Source of the DNA: JAICYJ01 sp035473255
GTDB taxonomy: Bacteria; Actinomycetota; Thermoleophilia; Gaiellales; JAICJC01
Assembly: GCA_035473255.1 (NCBI GenBank)
Contig: DATIOK010000130.1
Location: forward strand, 13,704-77,703
DNA: 64,000 bases
Direction of reading: 5' to 3'
The notes below the pieces were generated by a model. The model did no database searches, had not been told where the DNA came from, and saw only the letters and a list, made by a program, of their open reading frames with translations. The translations under genes and the position numbers were made by a program. How positions within the stretch are numbered: position 1 is the stretch's first letter; each line of letters opens with the position of its first letter. This document shows positions 32,534 to 40,052 of this stretch, piece by piece.

Positions 32534-33983
32534 GATCGATTGCCGGCTCGCCGGCGGGGACAGGCTGCTCGGTCTTGACGTCCCTGGGGATGAACAGGAG
32601 CGTCGCCACCAACCCGATCAGCGCCATCCCGGCCCCGACCAGGAAGGCCACGTGAAAGCCGTCCACGAGCGCGTTGGGGATCAACGCCAGGTTGTTCCCG
32701 TGATCGCCCAGATACGAGTCGTATCGGGTGAACGTGATCGTCGACAGCACCGCGACGCCGAGCGCGCCGCCGACCTGCTGCGAGGTGTTGATCAGGCCGG
32801 AAGCGATGCCGGCTTCGTCGTGGGTGACCCCGATCAGCGAGGCGATCTGCACGGGCACGAACGAGAAGCCGAGCCCGATCCCGGCCAGGATGAAGCCTGG
32901 CGCCAGGTCGGTCGCGTAGGAGCCGTGCACCGACACCTGCGAGAACCAGACCAGGCCCGCCACCAGCAGCACCATGCCGGTGATCAGCACCGAGCGCACG
33001 CCGATCCTCGTCACCAACGCCTGCGAGGCGCCGGCGGCGACGATGATCACCGAGGCCACCAGCAGGTAGGCCACGCCCGCCTTCAGGGCCGAGTAGCCGA
33101 GCACCTGCTGCATGTACAGCGACAGCAGGAAGAACATCGAGAAGATGGCCGCTCCCAGCAGCAATCCGACGATATTGGCACCGGTCAGCGACTTCAGGCG
33201 GAAGATCGAGAACGGCAGGATCGGGGCCTTCGCGCGCAGCTCGACGGCGATGAAGCCGGCCAGCAGCACGGCGGCGCCGACCAGCGAGCCGACCACCCTG
33301 GACGACGTCCAGCTGTACGTATCGGTCGTGACCAGCCCATAGACCAGCAGCGTCAGCCCGGCGGTGACCAGAATGGCGCCTGCGATGTCGAGGCTGCGGT
33401 TGCCCAGCTCGACACGGCTCTCGTGCAGCACCCGCTGACCGGCCAGGATCACGATCAGGCCGATCGGCACGTTCAGGAAGAAGATCCACTCCCAGCCGAC
33501 CTGGTCGGTGAGGATGCCGCCCAGCAGCACGCCCACGGCACCGCCCGTGCCGGCGATGGCGCCCCAGATGGCGAGCGCCTTGTTACGCTCCTCGCCCTCG
33601 GCGAAGGTGGTGGTGAGGATGGCCAGCGCGGCCGGTGAGATCACCGCGGCGCCGAGGCCCTGGATGGCGCGGAACACGATCAGCTGCGTGTCCGACTGAG
33701 ACAGGCCGCAGGCCAGCGACGCGGCCGAGAACAGCACCAGGCCGGAAATGAACATTCGTTTTCTGCCGAGCAGGTCGGCGACGCGGCTGCCCAGCATCAG
33801 GAAGCCGCCGAAGGTCAGGGTGTACGCGCTTACCACCCACTGCAGGTTGGCGTCAGAGAAGTTGAGCGCGTTCTTGATGGTGGGAAGCGCGACGTTGACG
33901 ATGGCCACGTCGAGCACCACCATAAACTGGACTGCACACAGCAGGACCAGCGCGAGCCATTTGCGATCAGTGTCAGGACTCAT
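32526..33983 (-). CDS. DHA2-family (EmrB/QacA-type) drug exporter
   Basis: A 485-residue transporter of 14 helices. It starts MSPDTDRKWLALVLLCAVQFMVVLDVAIVNVALPTIKNAL, typical of H+-coupled DHA2 antiporters, with motif C-like AIWGAIAGTGGAVGVLLGGILTDQVGWEWIFFLN near residue 150. The chosen ATG (33983) has a GGAGA ribosome site; an upstream in-frame ATG would run into the operator. It is divergent from the TetR gene with 89 bases between, and a palindromic operator lies there, so TetR control is very likely. Probably exports a toxic hydrophobic compound. Confidence 0.9.
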   Translation of the reverse strand: MSPDTDRKWLALVLLCAVQFMVVLDVAIVNVALPTIKNALNFSDANLQWVVSAYTLTFGGFLMLGSRVADLLGRKRMFISGLVLFSAASLACGLSQSDTQLIVFRAIQGLGAAVISPAALAILTTTFAEGEERNKALAIWGAIAGTGGAVGVLLGGILTDQVGWEWIFFLNVPIGLIVILAGQRVLHESRVELGNRSLDIAGAILVTAGLTLLVYGLVTTDTYSWTSSRVVGSLVGAAVLLAGFIAVELRAKAPILPFSIFRLKSLTGANIVGLLLGAAIFSMFFLLSLYMQQVLGYSALKAGVAYLLVASVIIVAAGASQALVTRIGVRSVLITGMVLLVAGLVWFSQVSVHGSYATDLAPGFILAGIGLGFSFVPVQIASLIGVTHDEAGIASGLINTSQQVGGALGVAVLSTITFTRYDSYLGDHGNNLALIPNALVDGFHVAFLVGAGMALIGLVATLLFIPRDVKTEQPVPAGEPAIDLS

Positions 33984-34020
33984 CGAACCATCTCCAAACG
34001 TTGGAGTCGTGTTAGGATAG

Positions 34021-34041
34021 GATACAATACAGTGGTGTATC
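34021..34041. promoter_or_regulatory. Palindromic operator between TetR and DHA2 exporter genes
   Basis: GATACAATAC and GTGGTGTATC, separated by one base, pair at 8 of 10 positions (GATACA with TGTATC is perfect). It lies in the AT-rich centre of the divergent intergenic region, next to TTAGGATAGGATAC, which could serve as a -10. This is the usual placement for a TetR-type autorepressor site. Confidence 0.65.
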
Positions 34042-34072
34042 AAAACCTCCCGGCCGTGTCAAACTTCTAGCG

Positions 34073-34687
34073 ATGGATGCGATGTCTGATCTGACAACTG
34101 CTGAACAGCGACGCCCCCCGGGGCGGCCGCGGAACGAGGAGGCGGACCGCGAGATCATCGCCGCCACCCTGCGGCTGCTGCCCTTGCAGGGCTACGATCG
34201 GCTCTCGGTGGAGGCCGTGGCAGCCGAGGCAGACGTCACCCGCGCCACCATCTATCGGCGCTATCCCAGCAAGGCGGAGCTGGTGTGCGCCGCTCTCAGC
34301 GCATACCCGGACGACGCGAGCGTGGGCGATCTCGCCGACGTGCGGGCCTACCTGGTCACGCTGATGGCGGTGTTCCGAGCCGGGATCCAGGCCTGCGACG
34401 GGGTGGCCATCTGCAGCTCGCTGTACCTGAACCGTGAGCAGCACCCGGAGATGCTGGAGGAGTTCCGACGCGCGGTGGTGGAGCCGCGCATGGAGCGGAT
34501 GCGCTCCGTGCTCGAAGCGGCCGCGGCCGCCGGCCACGTTCGCAAGGGCATCGACGTCGAGATGGTCGTGACGATGCTGTTCGGGGCCGGCATCCAGCGG
34601 GTGCTGACGGGCGGCACGCTGGACGACGCCTGGCCCGAGCGGGTGGTAGCGGCGGCGTGGCCGCTGCTCGACCCCGCCGGCTGTTAG
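34073..34687 (+). CDS. TetR/AcrR-family transcriptional regulator
   Basis: A 204-residue regulator. The N-terminal helix-turn-helix is RPPGRPRNEEADREIIAATLRLLPLQGYDRLSVEAVAAEADVTRATIYRRYPSKAELV (about residues 15-72), followed by a C-terminal ligand-binding helical domain similar to TetR_C. It probably represses the divergent DHA2 exporter and itself via the palindrome upstream, releasing DNA when an effector drug binds. A second ATG at 34082 is possible. Confidence 0.93.
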   Translation: MDAMSDLTTAEQRRPPGRPRNEEADREIIAATLRLLPLQGYDRLSVEAVAAEADVTRATIYRRYPSKAELVCAALSAYPDDASVGDLADVRAYLVTLMAVFRAGIQACDGVAICSSLYLNREQHPEMLEEFRRAVVEPRMERMRSVLEAAAAAGHVRKGIDVEMVVTMLFGAGIQRVLTGGTLDDAWPERVVAAAWPLLDPAGC

Positions 34688-34708
34688 CTGTCCGCCGCCG
34701 TCCTGCTG

Positions 34709-34724
34709 ATGGTTGATTCCGCGG
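34709..34724 (+). repeat. Half-copy of the ATGGTTGATTCC palindromic element
   Basis: ATGGTTGATTCCGCGG at 34709-34724 matches the left end of E1 in 12 of its first 12 bases, but no reverse-complement partner was found nearby. It directly precedes the decayed MFS remnant. Confidence 0.55.
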
Positions 34725-34733
34725 TCTCCGTGG

Positions 34734-34906
34734 CTATTCGCCGCCGTGGCGCTGCCCTACCAGGTCTACCGCCAGACCGGACGTCGGTGCGGTTCTCGGT
34801 TGTGTCCGGCGGGCTGATCTGCATCGCCGGCGCCGGGCTGATGCAGCTGCTGCTGCCGGCGCTGTTCCGCTACCAGCGGCCGGCCGCGCTCACGGCTTCC
34901 ACTTGA
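34734..34906 (+). pseudogene. Remnant of an MFS_3 transporter with internal deletion
   Basis: Two fragments remain. From 34734 one frame reads LFAAVALPYQVYRQTG, like the helix 1-2 region VALPYQAYQLSG of the intact paralogue at 21227-22594. A second, shifted frame reads SVRFSVVSGGLICIAGAGLMQLLLPALFRYQRP and ends at TGA 34906, like that protein's C-terminal GSIVSGGVLCVIGVAVTAALLPAFWRYD. About 350 residues between the two are missing. The remnant overlaps the thioredoxin-like gene end by 17 bases. Confidence 0.72.
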
Positions 34907-35408
34907 TGCTGCAGCCGACCGGCGTCGTCTCCGGCCGTCGCAGCTCGACGCCCGACAGCACGTCGTCGAGCGCCTCACGTAGCCACAGCGCGTTGGCCGC
35001 CGGGTCCTCGTAGTCCTGGTCGGGCGCGCCCCGGTAGCGGATGCGCATCTCGCCGTCGATCACGAACACGTCGGGCGTGGTGCGCGCGCCGTAGGCGCGT
35101 GCCACCTCCTGCGCCTCGTCGTGAAGGTACGGTACCGACCAGCCCTCCTCGGCCACCCGCTCGCGCATCGCGTCGAGCGAGTCGGACGGGTAGCGCTCAC
35201 CATCGTTGGGGTTCACGAACAACGTGCGGACGCCGCGGAACCCGTAGTCGTGCGCGACATCGGCCAGCCGCTCGTGCCAGGCCAGCGCGTAGGGGCAGTG
35301 GTTGCAGGTGAACACGACCACCACCGGCCCGGTGGCGGTCAGCTCCGAGAGCCGGTGCACGCGGCCGTCGGTGTCGGGCAGCGCGAAGTCGTGAGCGGTG
35401 GCGATCAC
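34890..35408 (-). CDS. Thioredoxin-fold (AhpC/TSA, ResA-like) protein
   Basis: A 172-residue protein starting GTG 35408 and overlapping the preceding stop as GTGA. It has the strand VVVVFTCNHCPYALAWHERLADVA, with CNHC as a CxxC redox pair at about residues 37-40, and the cis-Pro region ARTTPDVFVIDGE near 110. The DLP-type AHDFALPDTDGRVHRLSE entry is typical of redoxin or TlpA families. It may reduce or be reduced by partner proteins. Together with the next gene it forms a two-gene operon of thioredoxin-like proteins. Confidence 0.88.
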   Translation of the reverse strand: MIATAHDFALPDTDGRVHRLSELTATGPVVVVFTCNHCPYALAWHERLADVAHDYGFRGVRTLFVNPNDGERYPSDSLDAMRERVAEEGWSVPYLHDEAQEVARAYGARTTPDVFVIDGEMRIRYRGAPDQDYEDPAANALWLREALDDVLSGVELRRPETTPVGCSIKWKP

Positions 35409-35725
35409 GCGGCCACCGCCTGTGCCAGCGCCTCGCGCAGCCGCGCGGGATCGGGAGTGGGCGACGGGCGGCCGTCGGCGCGGCGGTAGATGCGGCAGGT
35501 GAGGCCGGGCATGTCGTCGGCCGGGAAGGGGTCGACGCCCCCGATGCGGATCGTGGGCGATCCCGGGAAGCGCTCCTCCACAGCCTGCTGCTCGGTCGCC
35601 ATCTCGCGCATCTCGACCGCGTCGGGATCGAGGCCAAGGTCGGTCAGCGCGGCGCGCAGGTCGGCCAGCGTGCGCTCGGTGGACGGGCAGCCCTGCCACC
35701 AGAGAAGCTCGATGCGAGGTCGCAT
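35405..35725 (-). CDS. Small thioredoxin-like protein
   Basis: A 106-residue protein starting MRPRIELLWWQGCPSTERTLADLRAALTDLG. The single Cys in QGCPS aligns with the first Cys of thioredoxin-like families of the 'LLYFDGCPNW' type; a second Cys appears in MPGLTCRIYR near the end. The FPGSPTIRIGGVDPF segment carries the cis-Pro loop. No specific reaction is known. First gene of a pair with the redoxin; an alternative start lies four codons upstream. Divergent from the TMADH-ETF fusion by 46 bases. Confidence 0.75.
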   Translation of the reverse strand: MRPRIELLWWQGCPSTERTLADLRAALTDLGLDPDAVEMREMATEQQAVEERFPGSPTIRIGGVDPFPADDMPGLTCRIYRRADGRPSPTPDPARLREALAQAVAA

Positions 35726-35771
35726 GGCCGTCAGCATAGCCGGGCCGTGCCGACTAGGATCGCTCGCTCAG

Positions 35772-38309
35772 ATGGGCTGCGATCCCCGACACGAGGTCCT
35801 GTTCGAGCCGGTCCGGATCGGGCCCAAGACGCTCCGAAACCGCTTCTACCAGGTGCCCCACTGCACCGGGTTCGGCGTTGAGAAGCCGTGGTCGCAGGCC
35901 CGGCACCGGGCGGTCAAGGCCCAGGGCGGCTGGGCCGCCGTCTGCACCGAGTACTGCACCATCAGCGCCGAGTCCGACGAGACGCCGTACGTGGCCGCGC
36001 GGATGTGGGACGACCACGACCTGCAGATGCTGGCCGTGACCGCCGAGCAGGCGCACGAGCTGGGCGCGCTGGCCGGGATCGAGCTGTCGCACACGGGCGC
36101 GCACGGCGAGAACAGCGAGTCGCGGCTGCCCGCGGCGGCGCCGTCGCAGATCGCCGGCGACTTCGCGGTGGGGGTGGTGCCGCGGGCGATGACCAGGCGC
36201 GACATCCGCCGCGTGCAGGGCGACTGGGTGACGGCGGCGCGGCGCTCGCGCACCGCCGGCTTCGACATCGTCTACGTGTACGGCGCGCACACGTACCTGC
36301 CCGGCCAGTTCCTATCGCCTCACTACAACCGCCGCACAGACGAGTACGGCGGATCGCTGGTGAACCGGGCCCGGTTCTGGCTGGAGACGCTGGAGATGGT
36401 GCGCGAGGCGGTCGGCGACGACTGCGCGGTGGCGTGCCGGGTGGCGGTCGACCGCCGCGGCGCGCTGGGCGTCGATCTCGACGAGGGCCTCGAGTTCGTG
36501 TCGCTGGCCGACCACCTGGTCGACCTCTGGGACGTGACGGTCGGATCGATCGGCGAGTGGTCGCTGGACTCCGGGCCGTCCCGCTTCTACCGCGAGGGTT
36601 GGCAGCTGGAGAGCACCGCCCGTGTGCGCGAGGCGACGCGCAAGCCGATCGTGGGCGTGGCCCGGATGACGGATCCCGACCTGATGGCGAACGTGATCCG
36701 AAGCGGCGTCTGGGACCTGATCGGCGCCGCCCGCCCATCGATCTCCGACCCGTATCTGCCCGAGAAGATCCGCCAGGGCAGGGTGGACGAGATCCGCGAG
36801 TGCATCGGCTGTAACGTCTGCATCTCGAAGGCCGACAGCCGCCGACATATCGGCTGCACCCAGAATCCGACCGCCGGCGAGGAGCACCGGCGGGGATGGC
36901 ATCCGGAGCACGTGCCGCCGCTGGCGGAGCCCCTGCACGCGCTGGTGGTCGGGGCCGGGCCGAGCGGCCTGGAGTGCGCCATCACGCTGGCGCGGCGCGG
37001 CGCGCGGGTCGATCTGGTCGACCGGGGCGCGATGGTGGGCGGCTCGATGGGCTGGATCACGCGCCTGCCGGGGATGGGGGAGTGGGGCCGGCTGGTCGCG
37101 TACCGGGCGGTGCAGCTGAAGCGGCTGCCTTTGATCGAGCTGACCACCGGCCGCGAGCTGGACGCGGACGAGATCCGCGGCTGGGGTGCCGACGTGGTGG
37201 TGCTTGCCACCGGCTCGAGCTGGTCCGGCGACGGGCTCAACGGCTTCACGCGTGAGCCGATCCCGGGCGCCGACGACGCCCTGCCGCACGTGCTGACGCC
37301 GGAGCAGGTGCTGCTGGAGGGCAAGCGGCCGCCGGGCCCGCGCGTCGTGGTGTACGACGGCGACGCGTACTTCGCGGCAGCCGGGCTGGCCGAGCTGCTG
37401 GCCGGGGAGGGGCACGAGGTGGAGCTGGTGACCGGCTACGACACGATCGCGCCGTTCGCGGCCGAGACGCTGGAGGACGTGCTCACCCGCAGCCGGCTGC
37501 ACGAGGCGGGGGTGGCAATGCGGGGCGCCACCACGCTGGCCGGGATCGAGCCGGGGCGCGTGGTCGCCGAGAACGAGTTCGGCGAGCCGTTCACGATCGC
37601 AGCCGACGCTGTGGTGCTGGTCACCCAGAGGGTCTCCCGCGACCGGCTCTACCACGAGCTGGACGGCACGCTGCCGCGGGTGCACCGGATCGGAGACTGC
37701 GTCGCGCCGCGGATCCTGGCCGAGGTCGTGTTCGACGGCCACCGCATGGCGCGGGAGATCGACCAGCCGGATCCGGACGTGGCGCTGCCCTACCTGCGAG
37801 AGCGGCCGATGCAGGATCCGCCGCCGGCACCGGCCGCACCGCCGCCGACGCTGACGCTGCCGGAACGGCTGCAGCCGCGTCCGCGACGGGTGGAGCTGCT
37901 CGAGGGAGCGGCCGGCGAGGTGGCGGCCCGCATCGACCAGCTGGTGCGGGGGCAAGGCGAGGTGGTGGTGGCAGCAGGGGGTGGTGCGGGCGATGACCTG
38001 GATCCCTACCGGCGGCTGGCGGAGCGCTACGGCGGGCGGTTTGCCGTGTCGCGGCCGCAGGTGGAGGCGGGGCGCGCAACCCGGGCCGACCTGGTCGGCG
38101 CAAGCTCGCACGCGGTCGCGCCGGACGTATATCTGGCCTTCGGCATCTCGGGTGCAATCCCGCATCTGGTGGGGATGGCCGACAGCGGAACGGTGGTTGC
38201 GATCAACACCGACAGATCCGCGCGGATCTTCGATTACGCCGATTTCGGCGCGCTCGTGGACGCCGAGCAGGTCGCGCGGCGGATCTGCGACGGGCCCCCT
38301 TTAGGGTGA
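35772..38309 (+). CDS. Trimethylamine-dehydrogenase-like protein fused to ETF-alpha C-terminal domain
   Basis: An 845-residue fusion. Residues 1-370 are an old-yellow-enzyme barrel very close to trimethylamine dehydrogenase (TMADH). Kept are Tyr61 (TEYCTI), the VYVYGAHTYLP segment with catalytic Tyr and His, and EWSLDSGPS with Trp263 and Asp. Cys344, 347, 350 and 362 bind a 4Fe-4S cluster. Residues 390-700 are the ADP/FAD-like domain (HALVVGAGPSGLECAI). After a Pro-rich linker (about 700-720), residues 725-845 match ETF-alpha domain II: VSRPQVEAG, SSHAVAPDVYLAFGISGAI and VVAINTDRSARIF. The Trp of TMADH's second aromatic wall (CISRWEIGG) is absent (CISKADSRR), so the substrate is probably a different N-methyl amine. 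An upstream 94-residue extension is not real. Confidence 0.9.
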   Translation: MGCDPRHEVLFEPVRIGPKTLRNRFYQVPHCTGFGVEKPWSQARHRAVKAQGGWAAVCTEYCTISAESDETPYVAARMWDDHDLQMLAVTAEQAHELGALAGIELSHTGAHGENSESRLPAAAPSQIAGDFAVGVVPRAMTRRDIRRVQGDWVTAARRSRTAGFDIVYVYGAHTYLPGQFLSPHYNRRTDEYGGSLVNRARFWLETLEMVREAVGDDCAVACRVAVDRRGALGVDLDEGLEFVSLADHLVDLWDVTVGSIGEWSLDSGPSRFYREGWQLESTARVREATRKPIVGVARMTDPDLMANVIRSGVWDLIGAARPSISDPYLPEKIRQGRVDEIRECIGCNVCISKADSRRHIGCTQNPTAGEEHRRGWHPEHVPPLAEPLHALVVGAGPSGLECAITLARRGARVDLVDRGAMVGGSMGWITRLPGMGEWGRLVAYRAVQLKRLPLIELTTGRELDADEIRGWGADVVVLATGSSWSGDGLNGFTREPIPGADDALPHVLTPEQVLLEGKRPPGPRVVVYDGDAYFAAAGLAELLAGEGHEVELVTGYDTIAPFAAETLEDVLTRSRLHEAGVAMRGATTLAGIEPGRVVAENEFGEPFTIAADAVVLVTQRVSRDRLYHELDGTLPRVHRIGDCVAPRILAEVVFDGHRMAREIDQPDPDVALPYLRERPMQDPPPAPAAPPPTLTLPERLQPRPRRVELLEGAAGEVAARIDQLVRGQGEVVVAAGGGAGDDLDPYRRLAERYGGRFAVSRPQVEAGRATRADLVGASSHAVAPDVYLAFGISGAIPHLVGMADSGTVVAINTDRSARIFDYADFGALVDAEQVARRICDGPPLG

Positions 38310-38324
38310 CGCACTAGACTCGAT

Positions 38325-38364
38325 GGTGCGCTGAAATCTGGGGTGGCGCACCGAAAGGGTGCGC
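38325..38364 (+). promoter_or_regulatory. Leader with mutually exclusive 7-bp hairpins
   Basis: GGTGCGC (38325-38331), GCGCACC (38346-38352) and GGTGCGC (38358-38364) follow in order, so the middle can pair either with the first (14-base loop) or the last (GAAAG loop). This is the layout of a two-state RNA switch. The stretch is the 5' part of a 199-base gene-free gap before the disulfide oxidoreductase; GAGCCCCCGGGGGCCTC further down is another strong hairpin. No known class matched. Confidence 0.4.
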
Positions 38365-38508
38365 GGCAGCCACGTTGCGCGGGCGAAACTGGGGTCTACT
38401 CCTGGCTTTGTTGCAGCGCTTCGCGTGACTGTTGCCGAGGTCCTCGGGTTGGAGCCCCCGGGGGCCTCGGCCCGCTTCTCCGCCCTACTGACAACAGGAG
38501 GAGCGGAA

Positions 38509-39843
38509 ATGGCCGGCGGCGACGTGGTGATTCTGGGAGGCGGGAGCACGGGCGAGGCCTGTGTCTCCGCCCTCCGCGAGCTCGAGCCCGACACGCGCAT
38601 CACGCTGGTGGAGCGGGAGCTGGTCGGCGGCGAATGCTCGTACTACGCGTGCATGCCGACCAAGGGGATGCTGCGGCCGCTGGAGGCCGTCGCGGCGGCG
38701 CACAACGTGCCGGGTGCGAGGGAGGCGGTGACGGGGCCGGTCAGCGCCGATGGCGTGTTCGGGCACCGCGAGTCGATCACCAACGGCTGGGACGACTCCT
38801 CGCAGGCGAAATGGCTGACGTCCAAGCATGCGGAGCTGGTGCGGGGCGAGGCTCGCGTGCTGCGGCCGGGGGTGATCGCGGTGGGCGAGCGGGAGGTCGA
38901 GTACGGGCGGCTGGTGATTGCAACCGGGTCGCGGCCCCTGATCCCGCCGATCCCCGGCCTGGACAGCGTCGAGTACTGGACGAACCGGGAGGCCACCAGC
39001 CGGCGCGAGGTCCCGTCCAGCCTGGTCGTGCTGGGCGCCGGCCCGGTGGGATGCGAGCTGGCCCAGTTCTTCAGCCGCATGGGCGCGCGGGTGGCGATCG
39101 TGGACGCGGCCGACCGGCTGCTGCCACGCGATCACCCCGAGGCGGGTGACCTGCTGGGCGAGTTCCTCGCGGGCGAGGGCATCACCCTGCACCTGGGGAA
39201 GGGGGTGGATCGGATCGATCCGGGGGTGAAGCTGCGGCTGAAGGACGGCACGGTGGTCGAGGGTGAGCGATTGCTGGTCGCCACCGGACGGCGGCCGAAC
39301 TCGGATGGCTTCGGGCTCGAGCAGCTGGGGGTGACGCTCGGCACGGGCGGAGCCGTGGAGGTGGACGAGCGCATGCGCGCGGCCGATGGAGTGTGGGCGA
39401 TCGGAGATGTGAACGCGATCGCGATGTTCACGCACGTCGGCAAGTACCAGGCTCGTGTGGCGGCGGCGGACATGGCCGGGAAGCCGGCCAAGGCCGACCA
39501 CAGCGCCGTGCCGGCGGTGACGTTCACGGACCCGCAGGTGGCGTCGGTGGGTCGCACGAGCGGCGATGGGCTGGTGACCGGCGAGCGGAGGATCGACAGC
39601 GTGTCGCGCACGTCGACCTACGAGCGGCCGAAACGACCGGGGTTCCTGAAGGTGATGGCAGACCCCGAGCGAGGGGTGCTGGTGGGCGCGGTGGCCGTGG
39701 GTCCCGAGGCGGGCGAATGGCTGGGCCAGCTGACGCTGGCGGTACGCGCGCAGGTGCCGGTGGAGCTGCTGCGCGAGACGATCCAGCCCTACCCGACGTT
39801 TAGCGAAGCGGTGCAGTTCGCGGTGCGCGACCTGCCCATGTAG
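38509..39843 (+). CDS. Pyridine-nucleotide disulfide oxidoreductase (lipoamide dehydrogenase/mercuric reductase-like)
   Basis: A 444-residue flavoprotein. The ATG at 38509 follows the ideal ribosome site AGGAGG (38497-38502); longer frames are spurious. Residues 5-14 hold VVILGGGSTG, the redox disulfide is GGECSYYACMPTK (CxxxxC, about 36-43), and the NAD domain has VVLGAGPVGCELAQFFSRMG. WAIGDVNAIAMFTHVGK is the second FAD motif. Near the C-terminus the catalytic dyad region reads PYPTFSEAV in place of HPTxxE, so the usual His is Tyr. It may reduce a disulfide or quinone; the exact substrate is unknown. It stands downstream of the TMADH-ETF fusion, but with its own leader. Confidence 0.88.
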   Translation: MAGGDVVILGGGSTGEACVSALRELEPDTRITLVERELVGGECSYYACMPTKGMLRPLEAVAAAHNVPGAREAVTGPVSADGVFGHRESITNGWDDSSQAKWLTSKHAELVRGEARVLRPGVIAVGEREVEYGRLVIATGSRPLIPPIPGLDSVEYWTNREATSRREVPSSLVVLGAGPVGCELAQFFSRMGARVAIVDAADRLLPRDHPEAGDLLGEFLAGEGITLHLGKGVDRIDPGVKLRLKDGTVVEGERLLVATGRRPNSDGFGLEQLGVTLGTGGAVEVDERMRAADGVWAIGDVNAIAMFTHVGKYQARVAAADMAGKPAKADHSAVPAVTFTDPQVASVGRTSGDGLVTGERRIDSVSRTSTYERPKRPGFLKVMADPERGVLVGAVAVGPEAGEWLGQLTLAVRAQVPVELLRETIQPYPTFSEAVQFAVRDLPM

Positions 39844-39894
39844 CCAGCGCCGACTTCGCAACGATCGGTCACGGGGTTCGCACGAACCGCCGGC

Positions 39895-40028
39895 GAGGGC
39901 CGAAGCGGTGTTTGACTCCAATAATTGGAACTTTGGCTCAACTACGCCAAACGCGTGTCACGGCCGGCGTGACCTCGGTCAGGATCGCGTGCCGAAGTGC
40001 CACGGTCGCCGTGTCGGTGTTTGACACC
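39895..40028 (+). repeat. Intergenic repeat copy B with paired GGTGTTTGAC motifs
   Basis: Starts GAGGGCCGAAGC like copy A and has GGTGTTTGACTCC at 39907-39919 and GGTGTTTGACACC at 40016-40028, again 109 bases apart. The middle differs more (ATTGGAACTTTGGC against GTTGGGCTTTTCGC). It lies between convergent genes, in the same setting as copy A. Confidence 0.72.
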
Positions 40029-40052
40029 GGGTTTCGCCCTGCGCACAGCGTT

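Noticed and set aside
35490..35771. 94-residue N-terminal extension of the TMADH-ETF fusion
   Set aside because: It is antisense to the small thioredoxin-like gene, and TMADH numbering (Cys344, Tyr61) fits a start at 35772.
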